Source: an uncultured Clostridia bacterium
GTDB taxonomy: Bacteria; Bacillota; Clostridia; Oscillospirales; Acutalibacteraceae
Direction: 5' to 3'
Length of the DNA stretch: 36,575 nucleotides
NCBI GenBank assembly: GCA_944384895.1
Contig: CALWVB010000006.1
Span: 1-36,575 of the forward strand
Shown: piece by piece, positions 1 to 7,500 of the stretch
How the letters are laid out: every line of letters starts with the position of its first letter
Numbering within the stretch: position 1 is the stretch's first letter
Notes under the pieces: model-generated
Database searches by the model: none
The model's input: only the letters and a program-made list of their open reading frames with translations
Told to the model about the DNA's origin: nothing
Program-made: the position numbers and the translations under genes

Positions 1-19
1 TATTCCTTCCCTTCCTCAT
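1..19 (-). CDS. Possible start of a gene running off the left edge
   Basis: A GAGGGGTG Shine-Dalgarno sequence (minus strand, about 26-33) is followed at normal spacing by ATG at 19-17 and five further open codons (MRKGRN) to the edge. Only the start is present, so no function can be given. It would be transcribed in the same direction as the lysis cassette to its right. An inverted repeat (TACAATAC at 62-69, GTATTGTA at 82-89) lies upstream and could be an operator or a small hairpin. Low confidence because only six codons are visible. Confidence 0.25.
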
Positions 20-383
20 CTTTTACACCCCTCTTTTTTTCTATTTTTTATAAAATCTTTTTACAATACATCCTTATTTTTGTATTGTATCTTTATTCTA
101 CCATATCCCTCCTCTCCTTTCTATATCCCTACTACTTTTGTCATCTCCTTTGTCATCCACTATATTCTTTCCTCCTTTTCTACCTCCTCACTCTCCTCCT
201 TTTTCTTTCTTTAGTAAATCAATAGTTTATTTAAATCATTCAACAGCTTTATTCTGTACATAGCTTGCAAATAGCCTCTCAATTCTATTTTTTCTCTTGA
301 TATTCCCTCCTGTTGACCTATACTTATCATCTCCTCTGCTTTTTCTCTTTCTTATCTCCATTGTTTATATCTCTTAATAAAAT
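20..383. other. Gene-poor, pyrimidine-rich stretch
   Basis: The plus strand is very rich in C and T, so the minus strand carries several GGAGG-like runs. On the minus strand, 330-211 is a 39-codon open frame (MISIGQQ...) with an AGAGGAG directly touching its ATG, too close for a normal ribosome site. I recognise no protein in it. It could be a decayed phage gene or a real small gene, and the sequence does not decide. Confidence 0.4.
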
Positions 384-412
384 ATGCCGGGAATGTTTTA
401 TATTCCCGGCAT
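384..412 (-). terminator. Terminator after the amidase gene
   Basis: An 11-bp perfect stem (ATGCCGGGAAT / ATTCCCGGCAT) with a 7-nt loop lies just past the amidase stop codon and is followed on the minus strand by ATTTTATT. The T-run is modest. It ends the minus-strand lysis cassette. Confidence 0.75.
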
Positions 413-430
413 AGTGATTTAGTCTAACTG

Positions 431-1168
431 TTATTTAATAATAGCATCAAATCCGCTATCATTAAGATCCTGTTTTAATTTTTCAGCATTATTTTTATCC
501 TTGAATGCTCCCGCTTGTACATGATACAGTTTATCACTGGAATTGGTATTACTGTTATCGCTGTCATTACCACTGTTATTATCCGGTTTTTTAGTCAATC
601 CCGCACGCCTTACTATTACGCTAACTAATGCATCTGCGCTTTTAGCTGCATAATCATCTGTTAATATGATAGGCGTATCGGTTGTACTATCCATAAAGCC
701 CATTTCCATCAACACTGCCGGCATCTTTGTTTCGCGGCATTCATGGAGATCAGCGCTCGCCAATGGTACGGACCTGTTGCCTTTTAATCCTGTCTGAGCT
801 GCTGCGGCATCATACAGTTCTTTTTGCCATGCTTTTGTAACGTCGTCTACCTTCGTATAGACATATGCGACTATACCCCCGCCTGATCCGCCGTTAATAC
901 CTGCGTTATGGTGTATAGACAGATAAAAATCTGCGTCAAATTTATTGGCTGCATTTGTCCTGTCTATCAGCGGGATATTCTTTTTACCTGCTCTGTCATC
1001 TATCCTTAATACTTCTATCCCGTCGTATTGTGCTAACAGAGATTCTATCTTATCGCATATCCTGGAGTTTAATACCCATTCTCTCGTTTCATTTGGATCT
1101 ATTGATTTAAGACACCGCTTGCCTGGTGTTTCAAGATAATGTCCTGCTACTAATGCTAGTTTGAACAT
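431..1168 (-). CDS. N-acetylmuramoyl-L-alanine amidase (phage-type endolysin) with a truncated SPOR domain
   Basis: Predicted zinc amidase that cleaves the bond between N-acetylmuramic acid and L-alanine in peptidoglycan, the lysis enzyme of a phage cassette. Residues 1 to about 185 match the Amidase_3 fold: H10 in VAGHY, a Glu in NETREW, the SIHHNA histidines and the catalytic Glu in LMEMGFMD. An Asn/Ser/Asp-rich linker follows, then YHVQAGAFKD, which opens a SPOR (peptidoglycan-binding) domain. Only about 32 of the usual 70 or so SPOR residues are present before the stop, so the domain looks truncated. I chose ATG at 1168 (245 aa) over a TTG fifteen bases upstream because GGAGGT sits 7-8 nt before this ATG and overlaps the TTG. 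No signal peptide is seen, consistent with export by the adjacent holin. It follows the holin gene by 16 nt and is probably co-transcribed. Confidence 0.88.
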   Translation of the reverse strand: MFKLALVAGHYLETPGKRCLKSIDPNETREWVLNSRICDKIESLLAQYDGIEVLRIDDRAGKKNIPLIDRTNAANKFDADFYLSIHHNAGINGGSGGGIVAYVYTKVDDVTKAWQKELYDAAAAQTGLKGNRSVPLASADLHECRETKMPAVLMEMGFMDSTTDTPIILTDDYAAKSADALVSVIVRRAGLTKKPDNNSGNDSDNSNTNSSDKLYHVQAGAFKDKNNAEKLKQDLNDSGFDAIIK

Positions 1169-1184
1169 ATTATCTACCTCCAAT

Positions 1185-1433
1185 TTATTTATTATTTTTT
1201 AGTTGTTTTAATTGCTGGTCGGCTTCAATTGCCGCAGGTGTAATACTGTTATTTTTCCACCATGCCCAGATGGCGGCAACAGCGGTCACTATTGTTGTCC
1301 CAGCAGTATATACTTCTTCATCTGAAAATGGCAACGGATTTATTCCAAACATTGTTAGTATCTGATTTAATAATGCTATACCTAATACTATGGTCCTGAT
1401 GATTGTTTCTTTGGATATTTTTGTCTTTGTCAT
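1185..1433 (-). CDS. Phage holin (Phage_holin_1 type)
   Basis: Small membrane protein of 82 aa. Holins form the membrane lesions that let the endolysin reach the wall. Two hydrophobic segments are visible, IVLGIALLNQILTMFGI and TTIVTAVAAIWAWW, separated by the short polar stretch PLPFSDEEVYTAG, followed by a charged C-terminus with many Lys and Gln. This matches the Bacillota holin family that includes XhlB-like proteins. AAGGAG precedes the ATG by about 11 nt. It lies between the XhlA-like gene and the amidase, the usual order of a lysis cassette. Confidence 0.85.
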   Translation of the reverse strand: MTKTKISKETIIRTIVLGIALLNQILTMFGINPLPFSDEEVYTAGTTIVTAVAAIWAWWKNNSITPAAIEADQQLKQLKNNK

Positions 1434-1457
1434 TTTATTGTGTTCTCCTTTATTATT

Positions 1458-1748
1458 TTATAAAATTATACCAATTACAGCGCTCATAAACCCAGTTATA
1501 AGCGCTCCTAATATTAATCTTTTATAATAGTGATAATCTTTACCGGGTGTTTGTTCTATACCATCTAATCTATTATTAATACTAAATATTTTCTGGTTCA
1601 AATCTTCTGTCTTTTGTACGTTTCTTAATGCCTCGTTAGTTACTTTTTGTAAATCTTTTATATCGTTTTTTAATTCTTTTAACTGTTCATATATATTGTT
1701 TTTATTTGCTTCAAGAATTGCTATGCGCTCATTTATTTTTTGATCCAT
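1458..1748 (-). CDS. XhlA-like coiled-coil membrane protein
   Basis: 96 aa. Residues 1-70 form a long heptad-like helix (INERIAILEANKNNIYEQL, then DLNQKIFSINNRL), followed near the end by one transmembrane helix, LILGALITGFMSAVIGIIL. This is the layout of the haemolysin XhlA family, which acts with the holin in PBSX-type host lysis. AAAGGACGG lies before the ATG. The gene lies 24 bp upstream of the holin gene. A second protein of the same plan but different sequence is encoded at 3444-3740. Confidence 0.75.
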   Translation of the reverse strand: MDQKINERIAILEANKNNIYEQLKELKNDIKDLQKVTNEALRNVQKTEDLNQKIFSINNRLDGIEQTPGKDYHYYKRLILGALITGFMSAVIGIIL

Positions 1749-1767
1749 ATAAATTTACCGTCCTTTA

Positions 1768-1887
1768 TTATTTTATACTGCAGTATTCCGATATGACACT
1801 ACTCTTTAATGCTGTCTTATATAATTTTTCTTTCAATTTATAATACTTTTTTAATATTCTGTAATTAATAAACCTATATTTTCCCAT
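1768..1887 (-). CDS. Small basic phage protein, XkdX-like position
   Basis: A 39-codon open frame (MGKYRFINYRILKKYYKLKE...) with GAAAGGATG seven to eight bases before its ATG, ending 19 bp upstream of the XhlA-like gene. Short Lys/Tyr-rich proteins of this size, such as XkdX, are found in just this place, between tail-fibre and lysis genes, in PBSX-like phages. The sequence match is weak, so the name rests on size, composition and position. It is the most upstream gene visible in the minus-strand cassette. Confidence 0.5.
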   Translation of the reverse strand: MGKYRFINYRILKKYYKLKEKLYKTALKSSVISEYCSIK

Positions 1888-1952
1888 TTTTTATCATCCT
1901 TTCGTTAATCAGTTTTTTCATTATTCATTATCATTTTTTCGCCTTCCACCTT

Positions 1953-1969
1953 TTCCAGAAATTCTGGAA
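1953..1969. promoter_or_regulatory. Palindromic operator O1 of the XRE repressor
   Basis: TTCCAGAAATTCTGGAA is a perfect 17-bp palindrome with a central A, in the intergenic region between the minus-strand lysis genes and the plus-strand repressor. The same CAGAAATTCTG core recurs at 2029-2039, and a half site (TTTCAGAA) lies at 2058-2065. Repeated dyads next to an XRE repressor gene are typical of phage immunity operators. Binding is inferred. Confidence 0.65.
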
Positions 1970-2027
1970 TGTATTGCCATAATAATCCATTTTTATTGGA
2001 TTGTCAATAGAATTTATATAAATATTT

Positions 2028-2040
2028 TCAGAAATTCTGG
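2028..2040. promoter_or_regulatory. Palindromic operator O2 of the XRE repressor
   Basis: TCAGAAATTCTGG repeats the core of the dyad at 1953-1969 about 75 bp closer to the gene. It ends 10 bp before the -35 box at 2050, so a bound dimer could affect the repressor's own promoter. Binding is inferred. Confidence 0.6.
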
Positions 2041-2049
2041 ATTTTTATA

Positions 2050-2078
2050 TTTACAAATTTCAGAATATATGTTATCCT
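2050..2078 (+). promoter_or_regulatory. Probable sigma-A promoter of the repressor gene
   Basis: TTTACA (2050-2055), a 17-bp spacer and TATCCT (2073-2078). The half operator at 2058-2065 lies inside the spacer. TGAGGTG at about 2086-2092 then serves the ATG at 2098. Confidence 0.5.
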
Positions 2079-2097
2079 TTTCTCATGAGGTGATCTA

Positions 2098-2436
2098 ATG
2101 TCAATATATTTTGGTGACAAAATCCGTAATGCAAGAAAAGCAAAAGGCCTTACTCAAAAGCAATTAGCCCAACTTATCAATGTTAAAAATACTGCCATCA
2201 GTAATTGGGAAAATGATCTTAATAAACCTGATCCAGATTCAATTGAATTATTATGTAATGCTCTTAATGTCCCTGTATCATATTTTTTTGAATCTGATGA
2301 AGGATATAGTTCTATTGATACGCAATTAAAAGATATTGATTTTGCCTTATATGGTGAAGTCAAAGATTTAACAGAGGATGAAAAGCAGGATATTTTAGAT
2401 TTTATTAAATTTAAAAAATCACAACGAAAGGAATAG
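2098..2436 (+). CDS. XRE-family (cI-like) repressor
   Basis: 112-aa DNA-binding protein. The N-terminal helix-turn-helix of the XRE class is clear in residues 5-65 (KIRNARKAKGLTQKQLAQLI, then NTAISNWENDLNKPD, then LLCNALNVPVSYFF). An acidic tail with LTEDEKQDILDFIKFKKSQ is common in repressors of Clostridial and Bacillus phages and ICEs. It is followed after 2 bp by an ImmA/IrrE peptidase gene, the pairing known from ICEBs1 ImmR/ImmA, in which the peptidase cuts the repressor to start induction. Two palindromes and a half site just upstream are probable operators. No integrase or replication gene is visible in the window. Confidence 0.85.
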   Translation: MSIYFGDKIRNARKAKGLTQKQLAQLINVKNTAISNWENDLNKPDPDSIELLCNALNVPVSYFFESDEGYSSIDTQLKDIDFALYGEVKDLTEDEKQDILDFIKFKKSQRKE

Positions 2437-2438
2437 TA

Positions 2439-2864
2439 ATGAATTTAAACGAAATTTACGAATACGCTGATGAAAAAAATTATTCAATTTATTATTTCCC
2501 AATGAAAGAACTTGTTTCTATTGTTACTCCTGATGGTTTTATTGGTATTGATGTTGATAAATTAGAAAACACTGCTGATGAACTTGCTTGTATTACGCAT
2601 GAAATAGGTCATCTTGAAACTGGAAGCTTTTATAATATCTACAGCCCCATAGATATACGTAGCAAGCATGAAGCTGTTGCCGACCACTGGGCAATAAAAA
2701 AACTCATTCCTAAGAATGAGTTAATAGAAGTATTATCTTCCGGTATATGTGAAATTTGGGACTTAGCTGAATATTTTAATTTACCGGAAAATTTTATTAA
2801 AAAGGCTTTAAAATATTATTCTAATGAAATTGAAGGTATAAATTATTTATATTGTTCTGCATAA
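2439..2864 (+). CDS. ImmA/IrrE-type metallopeptidase
   Basis: 141 aa with the zinc motif HEIGH (in ACITHEIGHLETGSF) and a downstream EAVADHWAIKKLIP helix carrying the third ligand, the usual ImmA/IrrE (COG2856) arrangement. In ICEBs1 and related phages this protease inactivates the adjacent XRE repressor after DNA damage or a cell-density signal. The start codon lies 2 bp past the repressor stop, with GAAAGGAATAG covering the junction, so translation is probably coupled. The C-terminal part (LSSGICEIWDLAEYFNLPENFIKKA) is a helical domain usual for the family. The role as anti-repressor is inferred from gene order. Confidence 0.85.
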   Translation: MNLNEIYEYADEKNYSIYYFPMKELVSIVTPDGFIGIDVDKLENTADELACITHEIGHLETGSFYNIYSPIDIRSKHEAVADHWAIKKLIPKNELIEVLSSGICEIWDLAEYFNLPENFIKKALKYYSNEIEGINYLYCSA

Positions 2865-2902
2865 AACTGCACAATACCTTTTATAAGTTAATATTAATTG
2901 TA

Positions 2903-2935
2903 AAACAGCTGTATTTATATATAGCTGTTTTTTTA
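2903..2935 (+). terminator. Terminator of the repressor/peptidase operon
   Basis: Stem AAACAGCT / AGCTGTTT around a 12-nt AT loop, followed by TTTTATTTTT. It starts 39 bp past the peptidase stop codon. Confidence 0.75.
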
Positions 2936-3117
2936 TTTTTTGTCCGTATCAGTCGTATTTATTTAGATTTATAATAATCTTAGATTAATAAGATAAAATC
3001 GAAATAAACATAAATAAATCTAATAATATCTAGAATTATATAATCTATAAAAATAACCATTAAATAAACTTATTATTATAAAATATGAAAAATATTCCCG
3101 GTAAGGTTATTTTTAAA

Positions 3118-3292
3118 GGGGGCGCCCGCGTGGCAACCATATAAAATATGGTTGCCTGACGCAAAATAATTTATAAAATAAAGATATTGTTACTAAGACA
3201 ACTCCTATTTTTATATTTTTACCATACCTAACTTTATAAGATATTATTTTGCATAAAGCGCATCTAAAAGATGCGCTGCGCGGGCGCCCCCC
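3118..3292 (-). repeat. Cloverleaf repeat, copy A (reverse orientation)
   Basis: Outer stem GGGGGCGCCCGCG (3118-3130) / CGCGGGCGCCCCC; hairpin GGCAACCATA / TATGGTTGCC; central stem GCAAAATAAT / ATTATTTTGC; hairpin GCGCATCT / AGATGCGC. Read in the family's forward sense, its loop carries TTGTCTTAGTAACAATATCT, close to copies J and K, although its flanks match no other copy. It sits in a gap of about 580 bp between two plus-strand gene pairs. Nothing else was seen in that gap apart from the terminator at 2903. Confidence 0.9.
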
Positions 3293-3443
3293 TTACTCCT
3301 TGCGCATTAATATAGTTTACTGCAATATTTGTTATATTTTAAATTAAAATTTAATCTAAAAAATATTAATATGTTAAAATTTTTTTAATTATTTTGTTTT
3401 ATTAAAATATCAATCAAAATTTAATTTATAAAGGAATCTATAT

Positions 3444-3740
3444 ATGGATGAAATAAATATATTACTTGCTAAACATGACCAAAATATAAAATCTTTACAA
3501 CATCAAATAAATGAATTAAAAGGCGTACAGGAAGAAATAAAATCTATAAATGAAATTCTTGTTACACTTACTAATGAATTAAAACATACAAATGAACATT
3601 TAAAACGTCATGAGAAAAAAATAGAAGAATTTGATCATGCTCCAAAAAATAGATTAAATCAAATAATAACCGCTATAATTAGTGCATTAGCAGGCGGTTT
3701 TATTACTGCTATAATAGCATCTTTTATAACCTATGCATAA
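3444..3740 (+). CDS. Second XhlA-like coiled-coil membrane protein
   Basis: 98 aa: a long coiled coil (residues 1-65, EINILLAKHDQNIKSLQHQI, then LVTLTNELKHTNEHLKRHEK) and one C-terminal transmembrane helix, IITAIISALAGGFITAIIAS. The plan is the same as the gene at 1458-1748, but the sequence differs. It pairs with the holin-type gene 31 bp downstream. AAAGGAATC lies before the ATG. Together they make a second, separate lysis pair on the opposite strand from the first, with no endolysin of their own in view. Confidence 0.7.
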   Translation: MDEINILLAKHDQNIKSLQHQINELKGVQEEIKSINEILVTLTNELKHTNEHLKRHEKKIEEFDHAPKNRLNQIITAIISALAGGFITAIIASFITYA

Positions 3741-3771
3741 TATATTTAATATAAGGGGTGATGCATGACTT

Positions 3772-4074
3772 ATGGAATTTAAAGAATTTATTAAACCTGA
3801 ACTGCTTATATTAATACCTGTTTTAAATATAATAGGAACAGTAATAAAAAAGAGTAAAATACCCAATAAATTTATACCTATAATTTTAGGAAGCATATCT
3901 ATAATCCTAAGCGCAGTATGGGTAGTTGCACAATGTGATTTTGTTGGTATAAAAAGCGCTTTAACTGCTGTATTCACAGCACTTTCTCAAGGAATATTAA
4001 TAGCTGGTGCTAGTGTTTATATTCATCAAGTATATTGTAATTCTCATAAAGATAAGGATTGTAATAATAAATAG
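3772..4074 (+). CDS. Phage holin (Phage_holin_5_2 type)
   Basis: 100 aa with three hydrophobic stretches: LLILIPVLNIIGTVI, FIPIILGSISIILSAVWVV and ALTAVFTALSQGILIAGASV, then a short basic tail (NSHKDKDCNNK). The pattern of an early KPELL.LIPVLN segment, a central KFIPIILG segment and a late QGIL.AGAS.Y segment is that of Clostridial holins of the Phage_holin_5_2 family. AGGGGTG lies about 10 nt before the ATG; two earlier ATGs after the Shine-Dalgarno are in other frames. It is probably co-transcribed with the XhlA-like gene upstream. Confidence 0.75.
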   Translation: MEFKEFIKPELLILIPVLNIIGTVIKKSKIPNKFIPIILGSISIILSAVWVVAQCDFVGIKSALTAVFTALSQGILIAGASVYIHQVYCNSHKDKDCNNK

Positions 4075-4168
4075 CTTTATCTAAGATAATTTAAATCATT
4101 CAAAACAAAAGAATAAATAATAAAACTAAAATAAAAAATCAACAAATAATGTAAAAGTACCGTTGAAG

Positions 4169-4343
4169 GGGGGGCGCCTGCGCAGCGCATCTGTGATTCG
4201 CTTTAAGCAAAATAATTTTTTTAATACTCAGGCTGAGTTAATAAGAAAAACAAGCATTATCTTAAATACTCATCATCATTTATATAACAAATTATTTTGC
4301 ATTCGGCAACCATATTTCATATGGTTGCACGCAGGCGCCCCCC
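4169..4343 (+). repeat. Cloverleaf repeat, copy B, inside a 342-bp long form
   Basis: Outer stem GGGGGCGCCTGCG / CGCAGGCGCCCCC; hairpin GCGCATC-TGT-GATTCGC with one broken pair; central stem GCAAAATAATT / AATTATTTTGC; hairpin GCAACCATA / TATGGTTGC. The long form runs from CTAAGATAATTTAAATCA at 4081 to TGTTTAATTTAAGATAATATAG ending at 4422. It lies between convergent genes (holin and GH127). Confidence 0.9.
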
Positions 4344-4439
4344 TTTTTATGCTAACGTAACCAGAGATTTTTTTAATATTATATGCATATTTTTATATAT
4401 TGTTTAATTTAAGATAATATAGCTTTAATTATATAAATA

Positions 4440-4476
4440 AAAAAAGATGCAGCGGAAAGGTTTCCCTTTCCGCTGC
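4440..4476 (-). terminator. Terminator of the GH127 gene
   Basis: Perfect 12-bp stem GCAGCGGAAAGG (4449-4460) / CCTTTCCGCTGC (4465-4476), followed on the minus strand by ATCTTTTTTT. A strong intrinsic terminator 35 bp past the stop codon. Confidence 0.9.
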
Positions 4477-4511
4477 GCCTTTTTCATTTAATTTACCCTC
4501 TTATTATACTT

Positions 4512-7500
4512 TTACTTCTTAATTATTGTAATTCTCTGTGGATCGCTTGAAATCCAGTTGCCATATGCATCTTTACCTTTAATAGTAAAATGCCTGTCAC
4601 CTTTAGATCCTACAGATAATTTAAATGTCCATGTACGTTCATTGCCTGAATCGGAAATCTGAAGATCTGCTTTACCCATATCATTTCCGTACTCATTTGC
4701 TACCGCTATTTCTGCAACGCTTGTAGAAGTAATAACTTTTACTTCAAATGGTTCATTAACAAATCCAACTCTCGGCATATTTATTGAGGATATATAAGCT
4801 TCTCCTTCATCTGGGAGAAAATCTTTAAATATATTCACCTTCAATGATGCGCCTGTATCAAACATAATTTCATCTTCTGTACAAGCCATAAGTTTAATTT
4901 CACGGTTACCCTTTGTGCCGATACTTGTTGTTAATGTCCATGTCATTGTACCGTCATCATTATAAACAACATCATCAAATGTTTTACCCATATCTTTACC
5001 ATATTCATTTACCAAAGCGATATTCCATATATCGTCAGGAGTTGTTACAGTAATTTTGATAGGTGCGTTTACAAGATAATTTTCATTTTCAGCTACAATT
5101 GATGTATTAATAGGAGCCTCATCTCGTGTACCTTCTATTAAGAAGGTAGTAAGCCTTGTTGCACCCCTATTACGATGCAGATAATTCGGTATAGCTGTAA
5201 ATCTTGTTGTGGTATAATCTTCATCTGTTCCGATATGAGCCATACCCTGGACAACGATAGTATGACCAATACCTTCAACATCCATTTCTTTAGCAATAAG
5301 TTCAGCTCTTGGATCTAATCTATATTCATTTGTAGAACCAACTGGATTATCAAATTTTTCTAATGAGAATACGATAGGTCCGCGTGTAAGAGCTACTTTG
5401 CCTCTAGTGGAATCAACATTTTCATTTGTATAGTATCTTTGAACATCCATCTTAAGATCCAATTCGATTGTATCTCCAATATTCCATGCGCGGTCAAATG
5501 TTACATAACCGTCTACTATTTCAGGATTTTCTATAGTTTTACCATTAAGTTTCATAGTAAAGCCGGTCTGCCATTCAGGAATCCTTACTTTAAACTGCAT
5601 TACTTTATTTTCTACTGATGGATCAATAGTAAATAATACATTGCCTTCATATGGATAACGAGTCTTTTGAGTTACTGTAATAGCCTGGCCGTCTACATCA
5701 AATGTAGCATGGCTGTCTATATACATATTAGCATATACTTCGCTAGCTTTAGTTGCATACATATATCCGCCGATACCGGAAACAGTACGCATAAGGTTAG
5801 GCGGGCAGCATGCGCAGCCAAACCATCCGGAACGGTCAGGTGTATTAGAACTGTCAATATAGTTAGTATAATAGAATTTAGTACCGCCTATATCAGCGCT
5901 TGCAAGAACACCGTTATAAAGCGCTGTTTCCATAACGTCAATATATTTGCCTTCATTAAAGAGAAGATTCATTCTCTGTTCCCACATTGCATTAGAGATT
6001 GTAGCACAGGTTTCAGCATAGGTATTATTTGACGGGAGATAATAGTCCGGTCCAAAACCTTCTGAATCGGAACCATTGCCAACAGTACCCCATGCTCCTG
6101 TTACATACATCTTCCTATTAACTGCACTATCCCATAATCTTAAAAGGGCTGCTTTATAATCTGGATCATCATTAATAAGAGCTATATCTGTTGCGCCGGA
6201 TACAAAATATCCAAAACGTACAGAATGTCCTACTGCATCATTAGCATCTACTAATTTTACATTGTCCTGAGAATATGTTCCGCCTCTATAATTGCTATCC
6301 CTATCTTCATAATCGCCGCGCATATCTGTAAAGAATTTAGCAAGTTTCCAATAACGGTCGCCTGCTCCTGCGCCATTGATTTCATCCATAAGGTTAGCTA
6401 ATTTAACAAGTCCCAATTCAACTTCTTCATGTCCTGGTACAACATTTCTCTTAGGATACGGACCAAATTCTCTATCAAGATAATCCGCAAGTTTTATTGC
6501 TATATTAAGCACACGGTCATCCTGGCCTTTAGTCATACGGTAATGAGCTACAGCTGCTTCAAAGAAGTGGCCTGCTACATAAAATTCATGGTCAGAGAAA
6601 TTACTCCAGCGTGTACGGCCGGACAATGTATACCATGCGTTAAAATATCCGTCAGGAGCTTGAGCGCCTTCTAACCATGGAATCCATTCATTAATCTTAT
6701 TAAGTATCCATTCCTGGCCTTCTATGATTTCCGGATCACCCATTGGATCAATTTCCATGGAAATACACATAGCTTCAAGCATTTTATGTACGTCTGAATC
6801 CTGGAATACCATAGTTCCTTCAACAGTCTTGGAATATTCCTCGCCTGCATACATTTTTGCTACATTTATAAAGTTATTAAAACCGCCGCCTGTTTTTTCA
6901 ACATTTTCTACGCCAACTTTTATAGTTGTGATGATATTCCTCTTCTGAAGTACAGACCAGAATTCATCAGTAACTTTAACCTTTTCAAAGGATACAGCTT
7001 TTGCAACATTTCTTACATTGATATTTGCAACAGCTTTAATATCAGTACCTTCAACATCACCCTGGATTGTAAAGGCGCCTTCATTTTCATATAACGAAGG
7101 ATCAATATCTTCCCAAGTAACAGCTACCTGTTCATCCGGAAGCATACCGTCGTTATAAACTGCTGTTACAGTTTTTGTAATATTAGGTACAAAGCCAGGT
7201 TCTACATTAATATCAATAGTTTTAATTTCTGTAATAGTCGGAACGATTACATTAACTTCTACACTTGCTTTTAATGTTGTTTCCGGTACAGTACCTTCAA
7301 TTATAAATGAACCAGCCTGTTCTAATAAAGATTTATCATATTCATCCCATACTACAGGAGCTGTAGCATATGAACCGTCGTTATAATTTGTACGTACAGT
7401 TACCGGGAGAACAGGTTCTTCGCCAACTTTTGTATAAACAGGGTCGCATGCCGGTACTTCATTTATTGCCGGGATAACAAGTTTTTCTCCGCCGACATTT

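Noticed and set aside
211..330. 39-codon minus-strand frame in the left-edge region as a gene
   Set aside because: The AGAGGAG touches the ATG with no spacer and no family is recognised; kept only as a note in the region entry.
4163..4360. Plus-strand open frame across repeat copy B
   Set aside because: It is a translation of the inverted repeat; similar strings (QPYFIWL) arise in frames across other copies, and there is no ribosome site.
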